A stretch of DNA of 64,000 nucleotides from Pseudomonas wadenswilerensis (GTDB taxonomy: Bacteria > Pseudomonadota > Gammaproteobacteria > Pseudomonadales > Pseudomonadaceae). The position numbers and the translations under genes are program-made. Below the pieces are notes generated by a model. That model was not told the DNA's origin. It saw only the letters and a list, made by a program, of their open reading frames with translations, and did no database searches. Positions 33,626-41,138 of this stretch are shown piece after piece. Every line of letters starts with the position of its first letter. Position 1 is the stretch's first letter. The stretch covers positions 248,001-312,000 of the forward strand of contig NZ_UIDD01000010.1 in NCBI RefSeq assembly GCF_900497695.1. The letters are read 5' to 3'.

Positions 33626-35194
33626 ATGACAGGCGAAATCAACAACCTTGCTGCACAGATTCCGGCCAACCCGCAGCTGCGCTCGGCGATGACCGGTGAG
33701 CTGCTGCGCCTGCTGCAACCGCAACAGGCCTTGCTGGCCCCGGGCGAAACCGCCAAGGCCGAGGTATTGGCCCTGCGCCAGGTCGGCCAGGACTTCCAGA
33801 TGCTGCTCAAGCTGACCCAGGACAACGGCAAGCAGACCAACATCCAGGCCAGCAGCACCCTGCCCCTGGCCCAGGGCAGCCAACTGGCGGTGAGCCAGAG
33901 CAGCAGCGCCAACCTGACCATCACCGTGCAGCAGGCCATCGCCAGCAGCGTGGCCACCCTGACCCGCATCGACACCCGCGAACTGCCTGTTGGCACCCTG
34001 CTGCAAGGCAAGGTCGTAACCAGCCAGGCGCTCCCTCAGAACCCCGGTCAACTGGCCCAGTTCCGCTCGCTGGTGACCTTGCTCGGCGGCCCTCAGGCCG
34101 GCGCCACCCTGGCCATCGACAGCCCGCGCCCGCTGCCGGTGGGCAGCCTGCTCAGCGCTCGGGTGCAAAGTGATCAATCGCTGAGCTTCGTACCGCTCAG
34201 CGGGCGCCAGGAGCAACTGGCGATTACCCAGCAGCTAAGCACCCAGCAGAGCCGCCAGGCGTCCCTGCAAGGCTTGCTCGCGACCCTGCAACAATTGCGC
34301 AACGACAATAGCCAAACGGGCGAAGTGCGCGCCACGGTAGACAAGCTGCTGGCCAGCCTGCCGGACATACGCCAGCTCAGCGACCCCAAGGGCCTGGCAC
34401 AGGCCTTGAGCAACAGCGGCGTGTTTCTTGAGGCCAAGCTGCTGGCCGGGCTGCCCGCTGCGCTTGCACCCGACCTTAAAGCCCAAGTGGTGCGCCTGGT
34501 GGCGCAACTGCTGCCGGGGCTACCCGGCAACGCCACGTTCAACCCGGCTGCCGCCGCCAGCACCCTGGCCCAGGTCATGCCCGGCATGGTCCGCAATGCC
34601 CTGGGCATGCTCGGCCAGGTCAGCCCGCGGCCACATCCCGGTGGCTTTCCCCTGCCCTCGCGCCTGCTGCAGAGCCAGGACGGCGAAGGTGACCTTGAGC
34701 ATTTGCTGCGCCTGGCCGCTGCGGCCATATCGCGCCTGCAAAGCCATCAGCTGGCAAGCCTGGAACAGACCGGCACCACCGCCGATGGCAACCTGCAGAC
34801 CACCTGGCAACTGGAGATCCCGCTGCGCACCGGCCAGGACTTCATGCCGCTACAGATGAAACTGCAGCGCGAAGAAACCCCCGAGCAGCAAGGCGACCCG
34901 GAGCGCGAACGCCGCGACCCGCTGGAAATGCTCTGGCGCATCGAGCTGTCCTTCGACCTGCATCCGCTGGGGCCGCTGCAGGTACAGGCGCAGATCAGCC
35001 AGGGCAGCCTGTCCAGCCAGCTCTGGGCCGAACTGCCGAGCACCGCACAATTGATCGAAAGCCAGCTCGGCCACCTGCGCGAACGCCTGCTGGCGCGGGG
35101 CCTGAACGTCACCGAACTGCACTGCCATCACGGCACACCGCCCCAGGGGCCGCGCACGCACCTGGAACAAAGATGGGTGGATGAACAGGCATGA
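33626..35194 (+). CDS. FliK-domain protein (second flagellar hook-length control-like protein)
   Basis: A 522-residue protein. The C-terminal about 130 residues (LEIPLRTGQDFMPLQMKLQR, FDLHPLGPLQVQAQISQG, LGHLRERLLARGLNVTELHC) match the FliK C-terminal domain, which contacts FlhB. The long N-terminal part is glutamine- and alanine-rich and low in conservation, as usual for FliK-type rulers. It overlaps by 4 bp the gene for a free-standing FlhB C-terminal domain, so the pair mirrors the FliK-FlhB export switch. A different FliK lies at 55515-56804. Its specific role is not established from sequence. Confidence 0.85.
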   Translation: MTGEINNLAAQIPANPQLRSAMTGELLRLLQPQQALLAPGETAKAEVLALRQVGQDFQMLLKLTQDNGKQTNIQASSTLPLAQGSQLAVSQSSSANLTITVQQAIASSVATLTRIDTRELPVGTLLQGKVVTSQALPQNPGQLAQFRSLVTLLGGPQAGATLAIDSPRPLPVGSLLSARVQSDQSLSFVPLSGRQEQLAITQQLSTQQSRQASLQGLLATLQQLRNDNSQTGEVRATVDKLLASLPDIRQLSDPKGLAQALSNSGVFLEAKLLAGLPAALAPDLKAQVVRLVAQLLPGLPGNATFNPAAAASTLAQVMPGMVRNALGMLGQVSPRPHPGGFPLPSRLLQSQDGEGDLEHLLRLAAAAISRLQSHQLASLEQTGTTADGNLQTTWQLEIPLRTGQDFMPLQMKLQREETPEQQGDPERERRDPLEMLWRIELSFDLHPLGPLQVQAQISQGSLSSQLWAELPSTAQLIESQLGHLRERLLARGLNVTELHCHHGTPPQGPRTHLEQRWVDEQA

Positions 35195-35523
35195 TTGATA
35201 AGACTCCACGCCAGGCCATTGCCCTGACCTACGACGGCCAGCAGGCCCCGACCCTTAGTGCCAAGGGCGACGACGAGCTGGCCGAGGCAATCCTGGCGAT
35301 TGCCCGCGAGCACGAAGTGCCGATCTATGAAAATGCCGAACTGGTGCGCCTGCTGGCGCGCATGGAACTGGGCGATCAGATTCCCGAGGCGCTGTACCTG
35401 ACCATCGCCGAAATCATCGCCTTTGCCTGGCAGCTCAAGGGTAAGGTGCCAATGGGGTTTGTCGATGAAGGGCCGCAGGAGCGCGATATCACCCCCACCG
35501 ACCTGAGATTGCCGGGTACCTGA
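35191..35523 (+). CDS. FlhB C-terminal domain-like protein (FhlB/FlhX type)
   Basis: A 110-residue protein that aligns with the cytoplasmic end of FlhB encoded at 49978-51114: TPRQAIALTYDG matches PTHYAVALKYDP, IAREHEVPIYENAELVRLL matches IANEHKIQVLESPALARSI, and IPEALYLTIAEIIAFAW matches IPAGLYLAVAQVLAYVY. It lacks the membrane part and the NPTH cleavage site, and begins about where self-cleaved FlhB-CC begins. Similar stand-alone proteins (Helicobacter FlhX) can replace FlhB-CC. Translationally coupled to the FliK-domain gene. Confidence 0.88.
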   Translation: MIDKTPRQAIALTYDGQQAPTLSAKGDDELAEAILAIAREHEVPIYENAELVRLLARMELGDQIPEALYLTIAEIIAFAWQLKGKVPMGFVDEGPQERDITPTDLRLPGT

Positions 35524-35526
35524 AAG

Positions 35527-35688
35527 CATCGCGGGGCAAGCCCGCTTGTATGGTAAGACTTGAAGGGATTGTGCAAAACCTGTGGGAGCTGGCTTGCCAG
35601 CGATGAGGCCGGTATAGCCAGCACACCAGGCAGTGACTGGATCACGACCGCTGCGCGGTCGATCGCCGGCAAGGCCGGCTCCCACAGG
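35527..35688. repeat. REP elements between FhlB-like gene and DUF2802 gene
   Basis: A single CATCGCGGGGCAAGCCCGCT (35527-35546) is followed by an inverted pair, CCTGTGGGAGCTGGCTTGCC (35579-35598, extending to CGAT at 35604) and GATCGCCGGCAAGGCCGGCT (35661-35680, extending to CCCACAGG at 35688). The region separates convergent genes and may end transcription on both sides. Confidence 0.85.
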
Positions 35689-35700
35689 CCGCGATTGATT

Positions 35701-36093
35701 TCAGCTGCGGTGCAACTTGCTCATCAACTCCGCCTCAGCCTGGGTCAAACCGCAGGACTGGGTCAGTTCATCAACGCTGGCACCCATGCCCACCAGCCGC
35801 GCCGCTTGCGCGAACGACAGGCTGTTGGGGTCACGCTGTTCCAGTTGCAGGAGCTTGTCCGGCAAGGGCGCAACCACCGCCCGCAGCTCGTGCAGGGCTT
35901 CACCCATGCGCACGCTGCCGTTCTGGTAGTCGTCCAGGCGTTTGCCCAGGTCCTTGATGCGCTGGTCACGCACAGCATCGCCCTGGGCCTGTTGCGCGGC
36001 CAGCTCACGCTGGCGCTTGCTGTAGTTCAGGAAGAACCACAGGCTGACCGCCCACAGCAGCGCCAGAAATATGACTGCAACCTCGAGGATCAA
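35701..36093 (-). CDS. DUF2802 membrane-anchored protein of the chemotaxis operon
   Basis: A 130-residue protein with one N-terminal membrane helix (LEVAVIFLALLWAVSLWFFL), a coiled coil (residues about 25-75, KRQRELAAQQAQGDAVRDQR) and a C-terminal helical part with GMGASVDELTQSCGLTQAEAE. In other Pseudomonas the same gene follows cheW at the end of the fliA-che operon, as here with 1 bp between. Function is unknown, though its place suggests a link to the chemotaxis array. Confidence 0.85.
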   Translation of the reverse strand: MILEVAVIFLALLWAVSLWFFLNYSKRQRELAAQQAQGDAVRDQRIKDLGKRLDDYQNGSVRMGEALHELRAVVAPLPDKLLQLEQRDPNSLSFAQAARLVGMGASVDELTQSCGLTQAEAELMSKLHRS

Positions 36094-36094
36094 C

Positions 36095-36574
36095 TCAGAT
36101 GTTCTCCAGCTCGGACCACTCTTCCTCGGTCATCATCTTGTCCAGCTCGACCAGGATCAGCAGTTCGTTGTTCTTGTTGCACACGCCCTGGATGAACTTG
36201 GCCGATTCCTCGTTGCCGACATTCGGCGCGGTCTCGATTTCCGACTGACGCAGGTAAACCACTTCAGCGACGCTGTCGACCAGGATGCCGACCACTTGCT
36301 TGTCGGCCTCGATGATGACAATACGGGTATTGTCGGTGATCTCGCTCGACAGCAGGCCGAAGCGCTGGCGGGTGTCGATCACGGTGACCACGTTACCGCG
36401 CAGGTTGATGATGCCCAGCACGTAGCTCGGGGCACCCGGGACCGGGGCGATCTCGGTGTAGCGCAGGACTTCCTGCACCTGCATCACGTTGATGCCGTAG
36501 GACTCGTTGTCCAGCTTGAAGGTCACCCACTGCAGGATCGGATCTTCGGAACCTTGTGCAGACGATTTTTTCAT
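36095..36574 (-). CDS. cheW: Chemotaxis coupling protein CheW
   Basis: A 159-residue CheW protein starting MKKSSAQGSEDPILQWVTFK. The conserved core is NESYGINVMQVQEVLRYTEI, PGAPSYVLGIINLRGNVVTVID and VVGILVDSVAEVV. It couples chemoreceptors to CheA in the polar array. The ATG at 36574 fits homologues; the in-frame codon 15 bp upstream does not. It lies 64 bp from the parP stop. Confidence 0.94.
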   Translation of the reverse strand: MKKSSAQGSEDPILQWVTFKLDNESYGINVMQVQEVLRYTEIAPVPGAPSYVLGIINLRGNVVTVIDTRQRFGLLSSEITDNTRIVIIEADKQVVGILVDSVAEVVYLRQSEIETAPNVGNEESAKFIQGVCNKNNELLILVELDKMMTEEEWSELENI

Positions 36575-36638
36575 TCCCCTATCCCTCAAAATCCGCCATC
36601 GGCGGAGTGCTCAGTGCGGTCGCGGCAGATGCGGCCGA

Positions 36639-37508
36639 TTATTTATGGGTGCTGTGCAGTTGCTTGACCGCACCGCTGGCGATCAACTCGGCCAGTTCGG
36701 CGACGTCGAGCAACGCGCACATGTGTTCGATAACGGTGCCAGCCAGCCAAGGCCGCTGGCCACGCTGGCTGCGCCATTTGATTTCGTTGGGGTCCAGACG
36801 CAGCGAACGGCTGACCTGATGTACCGCCAGGCCCCATTCGTAGCCCTGGACCGAAATCACGTACTGCAAGCCCTGGCGAAAATCATCCCGGTAACGATCG
36901 GGCATGACCCAGCGGGCGGTGTCCAGGACCTTGAGGTTGCCGCTCTGGCTCGGCAGGATGCCGAGGAACCAGTCAGGCTGGCCGAACAACGGTGTCAATT
37001 CGTGGCCCGCCAACGAGTAGATCGAGCCAAGGCACACCAGCGGTACCGCCAGGGTCAGCCCCGCGACGTCGAACAACAGGCATTCGAACGGCTCGGCGGC
37101 CCAGGCCGGACGGCCGTCGATCGTGGCCGGCGGTACCGGTTGATTCGGTGCCGGCGGCAGGTGCACATCCACCAGTGGCTCGATCGGCGCAACCTGGGCG
37201 ACCTCGACCGCAGGCTCAGGCTCAGGCTCAGGCACTTCGACCACGGGCTCGACCACCGGCGGCAAGGTCAGCGGCAACACCGACCGTGGCGGCTCGGCAA
37301 ACGGCAGTGGCGCAGGCGTCACGACCGCCTGGGCTGCGACCTGGGCATCACGGGCCTGCTCTTCACGTACCGCCGCCTGGAACTCGTCCGGCTCGACCGA
37401 TACCGGCACTGCCTCATCGAGTTCTTCGGTGGCCTCCTGCAGCAAGCCATCGAGGTAGCTCTGCAGGGCCATTTGTGGCCGGCTGGCAAGCTGTTGAGGG
37501 CGATTCAT
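36639..37508 (-). CDS. parP: CheW-domain protein ParP
   Basis: A 289-residue protein. The N-terminal 25 residues (ASRPQMALQSYLDGLLQEATEEL) are helical, followed by a long proline/valine-rich acidic linker (about 30-150, with EVPEPEPEPAVEV) and a C-terminal CheW-like domain (FECLLFDVAGLTLAVPLVCLG, VISVQGYEWGLAVHQV). This is the layout of ParP, which joins receptors and CheA to the polar ParC ATPase and keeps arrays at the pole. Its start overlaps the parC stop by 1 bp. Confidence 0.88.
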   Translation of the reverse strand: MNRPQQLASRPQMALQSYLDGLLQEATEELDEAVPVSVEPDEFQAAVREEQARDAQVAAQAVVTPAPLPFAEPPRSVLPLTLPPVVEPVVEVPEPEPEPAVEVAQVAPIEPLVDVHLPPAPNQPVPPATIDGRPAWAAEPFECLLFDVAGLTLAVPLVCLGSIYSLAGHELTPLFGQPDWFLGILPSQSGNLKVLDTARWVMPDRYRDDFRQGLQYVISVQGYEWGLAVHQVSRSLRLDPNEIKWRSQRGQRPWLAGTVIEHMCALLDVAELAELIASGAVKQLHSTHK

Positions 37509-38296
37509 CAGGCCACCTGCAAGGCAAGGTTCTGCGTCAGCAGGTGCTTGAGCAAGGCCCGGTAAGCCACCACGCCGCGGCTCTTGCCGTCGAATTGCGA
37601 GGGCGTCTGCCCGGCCCGGCTGGCATCACGCAGGCGCGTGTCGACCGGGATATAGCCTTGCCAGATATGTTCGGGGTAAGCGTCGCGCAGCACCCGCAAG
37701 GTGCCCATGGAGGCCTGGGTGCGGCGGTCGAACAGGGTCGGCACGATGTGATAGGGCAAGGCCTGCTTGCGCGAGCGGTTGACCATCGCCAGGGTGCTGA
37801 CCATGCGCTCCAGGCCCTTGACCGCCAGGTACTCGGTCTGCACCGGGATCACCAGCTGCTGGCTGGCCGCCAGGGCATTGACCATCAGCACGCCGAGCAA
37901 CGGCGGGCTGTCGATGATGGCGTAGTCGAAATCCTGCCACAGCTGCGCCAGAGACTTGGCGATCACCAGGCCCAGGCCACTCTGGCCCGGCGACTGGCGC
38001 TCGAGCACGGCCAGGGCGGTACTCGAGGGCAACAGCGAGATCTTCTCGTCGCTGGTCGGCAGCAGCAACTGCCCGGGCAAGCCTTCGGGCACCGTGCCCT
38101 TGTGCAGGAACAGGTCGTAGCAGCTGTGCTCCAGCGCATCGGGGTTATGCCCGAAATAGCTGGTCATCGACCCGTGCGGGTCGAGGTCGACGACAACCAC
38201 GCGCTTGCCCGCCTCGGCCAGCAGGCCGGCCAGGGCGATGGACGTGGTGGTCTTGCCGACTCCACCTTTTTGATTGGCTACTGCCCAGACTCTCAT
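37508..38296 (-). CDS. parC: ParA-like ATPase ParC (chemotaxis array positioning)
   Basis: A 262-residue MinD/ParA ATPase. The deviant Walker A is NQKGGVGKTTTSIALAGLL near the N-terminus, Walker B VVVDLDPHGSMTSYFGH, and a further motif YAIIDSPPLLGVL. Located between motD and parP, it is the chemotaxis ParC that guides array localisation at the cell pole, not the chromosomal ParA, since no parB is near. Confidence 0.9.
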   Translation of the reverse strand: MRVWAVANQKGGVGKTTTSIALAGLLAEAGKRVVVVDLDPHGSMTSYFGHNPDALEHSCYDLFLHKGTVPEGLPGQLLLPTSDEKISLLPSSTALAVLERQSPGQSGLGLVIAKSLAQLWQDFDYAIIDSPPLLGVLMVNALAASQQLVIPVQTEYLAVKGLERMVSTLAMVNRSRKQALPYHIVPTLFDRRTQASMGTLRVLRDAYPEHIWQGYIPVDTRLRDASRAGQTPSQFDGKSRGVVAYRALLKHLLTQNLALQVA

Positions 38297-38341
38297 TGCG
38301 TTGCTTCCTCCCGGTACGGCAGCCTGCCCTGCCGGGATCGG

Positions 38342-39229
38342 TTATAGGGTCGGTGACGGGGAATTGACGCGTTTGTCGCCCACCGTCGGTGCTACCGCAG
38401 CCGGTGCAGTTTGTGTGCCAGCCCGCTTCATGGCCGCATCCGGAGTGGCATTGGCGCTGCCAGTACCGGTCAGGCTGCGGCGTACTTCCAGGTTGCGCGA
38501 GATCACCAGCACCACCCGTCGGTTGCGCGCGCGACCTTCAGCGGTGTCATTGCCGGCGATCGGCTGAAACTCGCCATAGCCGACCGAGGCCATGCGCGCC
38601 GGATTCACCCCTTCCATCGCCAACAGGCGGACGATGCTCGCCGCCCGCGCCGACGACAGCTCCCAGTTGGTCGGGTACTGCGCCGTGCGGATCGGCAGGT
38701 CATCGGTAAAGCCTTCGACATGCACCGGGTTGGCGAACGGCCTGAGGATATTGGCCACCTTCTCGATGATGTTGAACGCCACATCGCTAGGCATGGCGTC
38801 GCCGCTGCCGAACAACAGCGAGGAATTGAGTTCGATCTCAACCCACAGCTCGTTGCCGCGCACAGTCATCTGGTCGGACTTGATCAGGTCGCCGAAGGCG
38901 TCGCGTACGTCATCGGTGATGGTCTTCAACGGGTCGCTGCTGGTTTGTGCCAGGCCTGCGTCGACCTGTTCACTGTCCTTGATCAACGGCTCGGCCGGCT
39001 TGACGCTGAGCGGGCGCTCGTCGCCGATGGGGATCGGCTTCATGCTCCGCTCGGGGTCGTTGAACACGCCGATCAGGGCCTGGGAAATGACCTTGTACTT
39101 GCCCTCGTTGATCGAGGAGATCGAATACATGACCACGAAGAAGGCGAACAGCAAGGTGATGAAGTCGGCGTAGGACACCAGCCAGCGTTCGTGGTTTTCA
39201 TGCTCTTCGGGTTGTCGACGGCGCGCCAT
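38342..39229 (-). CDS. motD: Flagellar motor protein MotD
   Basis: A 295-residue stator B-type protein. MARRRQPEEHENHERWLVSYADFITLLFAFFVV contains the single membrane helix with the proton-binding aspartate in SYADFIT. The C-terminal OmpA-like peptidoglycan-binding domain has VEGFTDDLPIRT, NWELSSARAASIVRLL and GYGEFQPIAGNDTAEGRARNRRV. It pairs with MotC as the second stator set of Pseudomonas. It lies 3 bp after motC. Confidence 0.93.
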   Translation of the reverse strand: MARRRQPEEHENHERWLVSYADFITLLFAFFVVMYSISSINEGKYKVISQALIGVFNDPERSMKPIPIGDERPLSVKPAEPLIKDSEQVDAGLAQTSSDPLKTITDDVRDAFGDLIKSDQMTVRGNELWVEIELNSSLLFGSGDAMPSDVAFNIIEKVANILRPFANPVHVEGFTDDLPIRTAQYPTNWELSSARAASIVRLLAMEGVNPARMASVGYGEFQPIAGNDTAEGRARNRRVVLVISRNLEVRRSLTGTGSANATPDAAMKRAGTQTAPAAVAPTVGDKRVNSPSPTL

Positions 39230-39232
39230 GTG

Positions 39233-39973
39233 TTACTCCATGAAGCCCTGAAGCTTCAACTCGATCGAGCGCGGGTTTTCGCCCTCGGCGATCGACAGCA
39301 AACCTTCCAGGAGCATTTCCCGGTAGCGCGATTGACGCAGGGCCAGGGCTTTGAGCTTGTTGGCGATCGGCAGCAGGATCAGGTTGGCACTGGCCACGCC
39401 ATAGATCGTGGCGACGAACGCCACGGCAATGCCGCTACCCAATTGCGACGGATCGGCCAGGTTGCCCATCACGTGGATCAAGCCCATCACCGCACCGATG
39501 ATACCGATGGTCGGCGCATAGCCGCCCATGCTCTCGAACACCTTGGCGGCCTGCACATCACGGCTTTCCTGGGTGTAGAAATCCACCTCGAGGATGCTGC
39601 GGATGGCTTCGGGTTCGGCGCCGTCGACCAGCAACTGCAGACCTTTGCGCGCATACGGGTCCGGCTCGGCATCGGCGACCCCTTCAAGGCCCAGCAGACC
39701 TTCCTTGCGCGCGGTCAGCGACCAGTTGACTACCCGGTCGATACCGCCGGCCAGGTCGATCCGTGGCGGGAAGAGGATCCAGCGCACGATCTGCAGCGCG
39801 CGCTTGAAGGCGCTCATGGGCGACTGCAGCAAAGCTGCCGCCAGGGTACCGCCAATTACGATCAGCGCCGCCGGGCCATTGAGCAGCGCCGACAGGTGAC
39901 CGCCCTCGAGGTAGTTGCCGCCGACGATGGCGACAAACGCCAGGATGATCCCGATAAGGCTCAAGACATCCAT
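39233..39973 (-). CDS. motC: Flagellar motor protein MotC
   Basis: A 246-residue MotA-family stator protein with four membrane helices, starting MDVLSLIGIILAFVAIVGG. The conserved second half has YAPTIGIIGAVMGLIHVMGNL and GIAVAFVATIYGVASANLIL. With MotD it forms the proton channel that turns the flagellar motor. Its start overlaps the cheB stop by ATGA. Confidence 0.93.
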   Translation of the reverse strand: MDVLSLIGIILAFVAIVGGNYLEGGHLSALLNGPAALIVIGGTLAAALLQSPMSAFKRALQIVRWILFPPRIDLAGGIDRVVNWSLTARKEGLLGLEGVADAEPDPYARKGLQLLVDGAEPEAIRSILEVDFYTQESRDVQAAKVFESMGGYAPTIGIIGAVMGLIHVMGNLADPSQLGSGIAVAFVATIYGVASANLILLPIANKLKALALRQSRYREMLLEGLLSIAEGENPRSIELKLQGFME

Positions 39974-41094
39974 CAGACGCAGGCCTCGACCAGGTGCTTG
40001 CCGATCTCGTCCAGGCCGTAGACGGCGTCGGCCAGGTTGGCTTTGACGATGGCCATGGGCATGCCGTAGATCACGCAGCTGGCTTCATCCTGGGCCCACA
40101 CCGTGCTGCCACCCTGCTTGAGCAGGCGTGCGCCTTCCCGACCGTCGGCGCCCATGCCGGTGAGCACCACCGAGAGCACCTTGTCGCCATAGGACTTGGC
40201 CGCCGAGCCGAAAGTGATGTCCACGCACGGCTTGTAGTTCAGGCGCTCATCGCCCGGCAGGATCTTCACCGTGCCGCGGCCGTCGACCATCATCTGCTTG
40301 CCGCCAGGGGCCAGCAGGGCCAGGCCCGGGCGCAGCATGTCGCCGTCTTCGGCTTCCTTGACGCTGATCTTGCACAGTTTGTCGAGGCGCTCGGCAAAAG
40401 CCTTGGTGAACGCCGCCGGCATGTGCTGGATCAGCACGATCGGCGCCGGAAAGTTGGCCGGCAACTGGGTCAGGACCCGCTGCAGGGCAACCGGGCCGCC
40501 GGTGGAAGTGCCGATGGCGACCAGCTTGTACGGCTTGCGCTTGGGCGCAGGCGACGTGCTGGCTGCCGCTGCGCTGGTACGTACCGGGGCTGCGGCGCGC
40601 GGCGCGGGCGTGCTGCCCAGGCTGCTGACGCTTGGCTGCGCGGCCGGCGCCGGAGCCGGGGTTGGCGCCGGGCTTGCGTAGGCACTGAAACGACGGTTGC
40701 TACGGGAAATGGTATGGACCTTTTCGCACAGCAACTGCTTGACCTTCTCCGGGTTGCGCGAGATGTCTTCGAAGTTCTTCGGCAGGTAATCGACCGCACC
40801 GGCATCCAGGGCATCGAGGGTGACGCGCGCGCCTTCGTGAGTCAGCGAGGAGAACATCAGCACCGGGGTCGGGCAACGCTGCATGATGTGACGCACGGCG
40901 GTGATGCCATCCATCATGGGCATTTCGTAGTCCATGGTGATGACATCGGGCTTGAGCGACAGCGCTTGGTCGATCGCTTCCTTGCCGTTGGTCGCGGTAC
41001 CGACGACCTGGATAGTCGGGTCCGCTGAAAGAATTTCCGAGACACGGCGGCGGAAGAAACCGGAATCATCCACCACCAGGACCTTGACTGCCAT
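39973..41094 (-). CDS. cheB: Chemotaxis response regulator protein-glutamate methylesterase CheB
   Basis: A 373-residue protein. The receiver domain has D10 and the phospho-acceptor D55 (VITMDYEMPMMDG). A proline/alanine-rich linker (about 145-190) joins it to the methylesterase domain with the catalytic serine in AIGTSTGGPVALQRVL and histidine in LIQHMPAAFTKAFAERLD. It removes methyl groups from receptors after phosphorylation by CheA. MAVKVLVVDDSGFF fixes the start at 41094. Confidence 0.94.
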   Translation of the reverse strand: MAVKVLVVDDSGFFRRRVSEILSADPTIQVVGTATNGKEAIDQALSLKPDVITMDYEMPMMDGITAVRHIMQRCPTPVLMFSSLTHEGARVTLDALDAGAVDYLPKNFEDISRNPEKVKQLLCEKVHTISRSNRRFSAYASPAPTPAPAPAAQPSVSSLGSTPAPRAAAPVRTSAAAASTSPAPKRKPYKLVAIGTSTGGPVALQRVLTQLPANFPAPIVLIQHMPAAFTKAFAERLDKLCKISVKEAEDGDMLRPGLALLAPGGKQMMVDGRGTVKILPGDERLNYKPCVDITFGSAAKSYGDKVLSVVLTGMGADGREGARLLKQGGSTVWAQDEASCVIYGMPMAIVKANLADAVYGLDEIGKHLVEACV

Positions 41095-41138
41095 AAACAC
41101 TCCATTAGGGGGCGCGGCGTAACGCCGCGCCACCAGAA

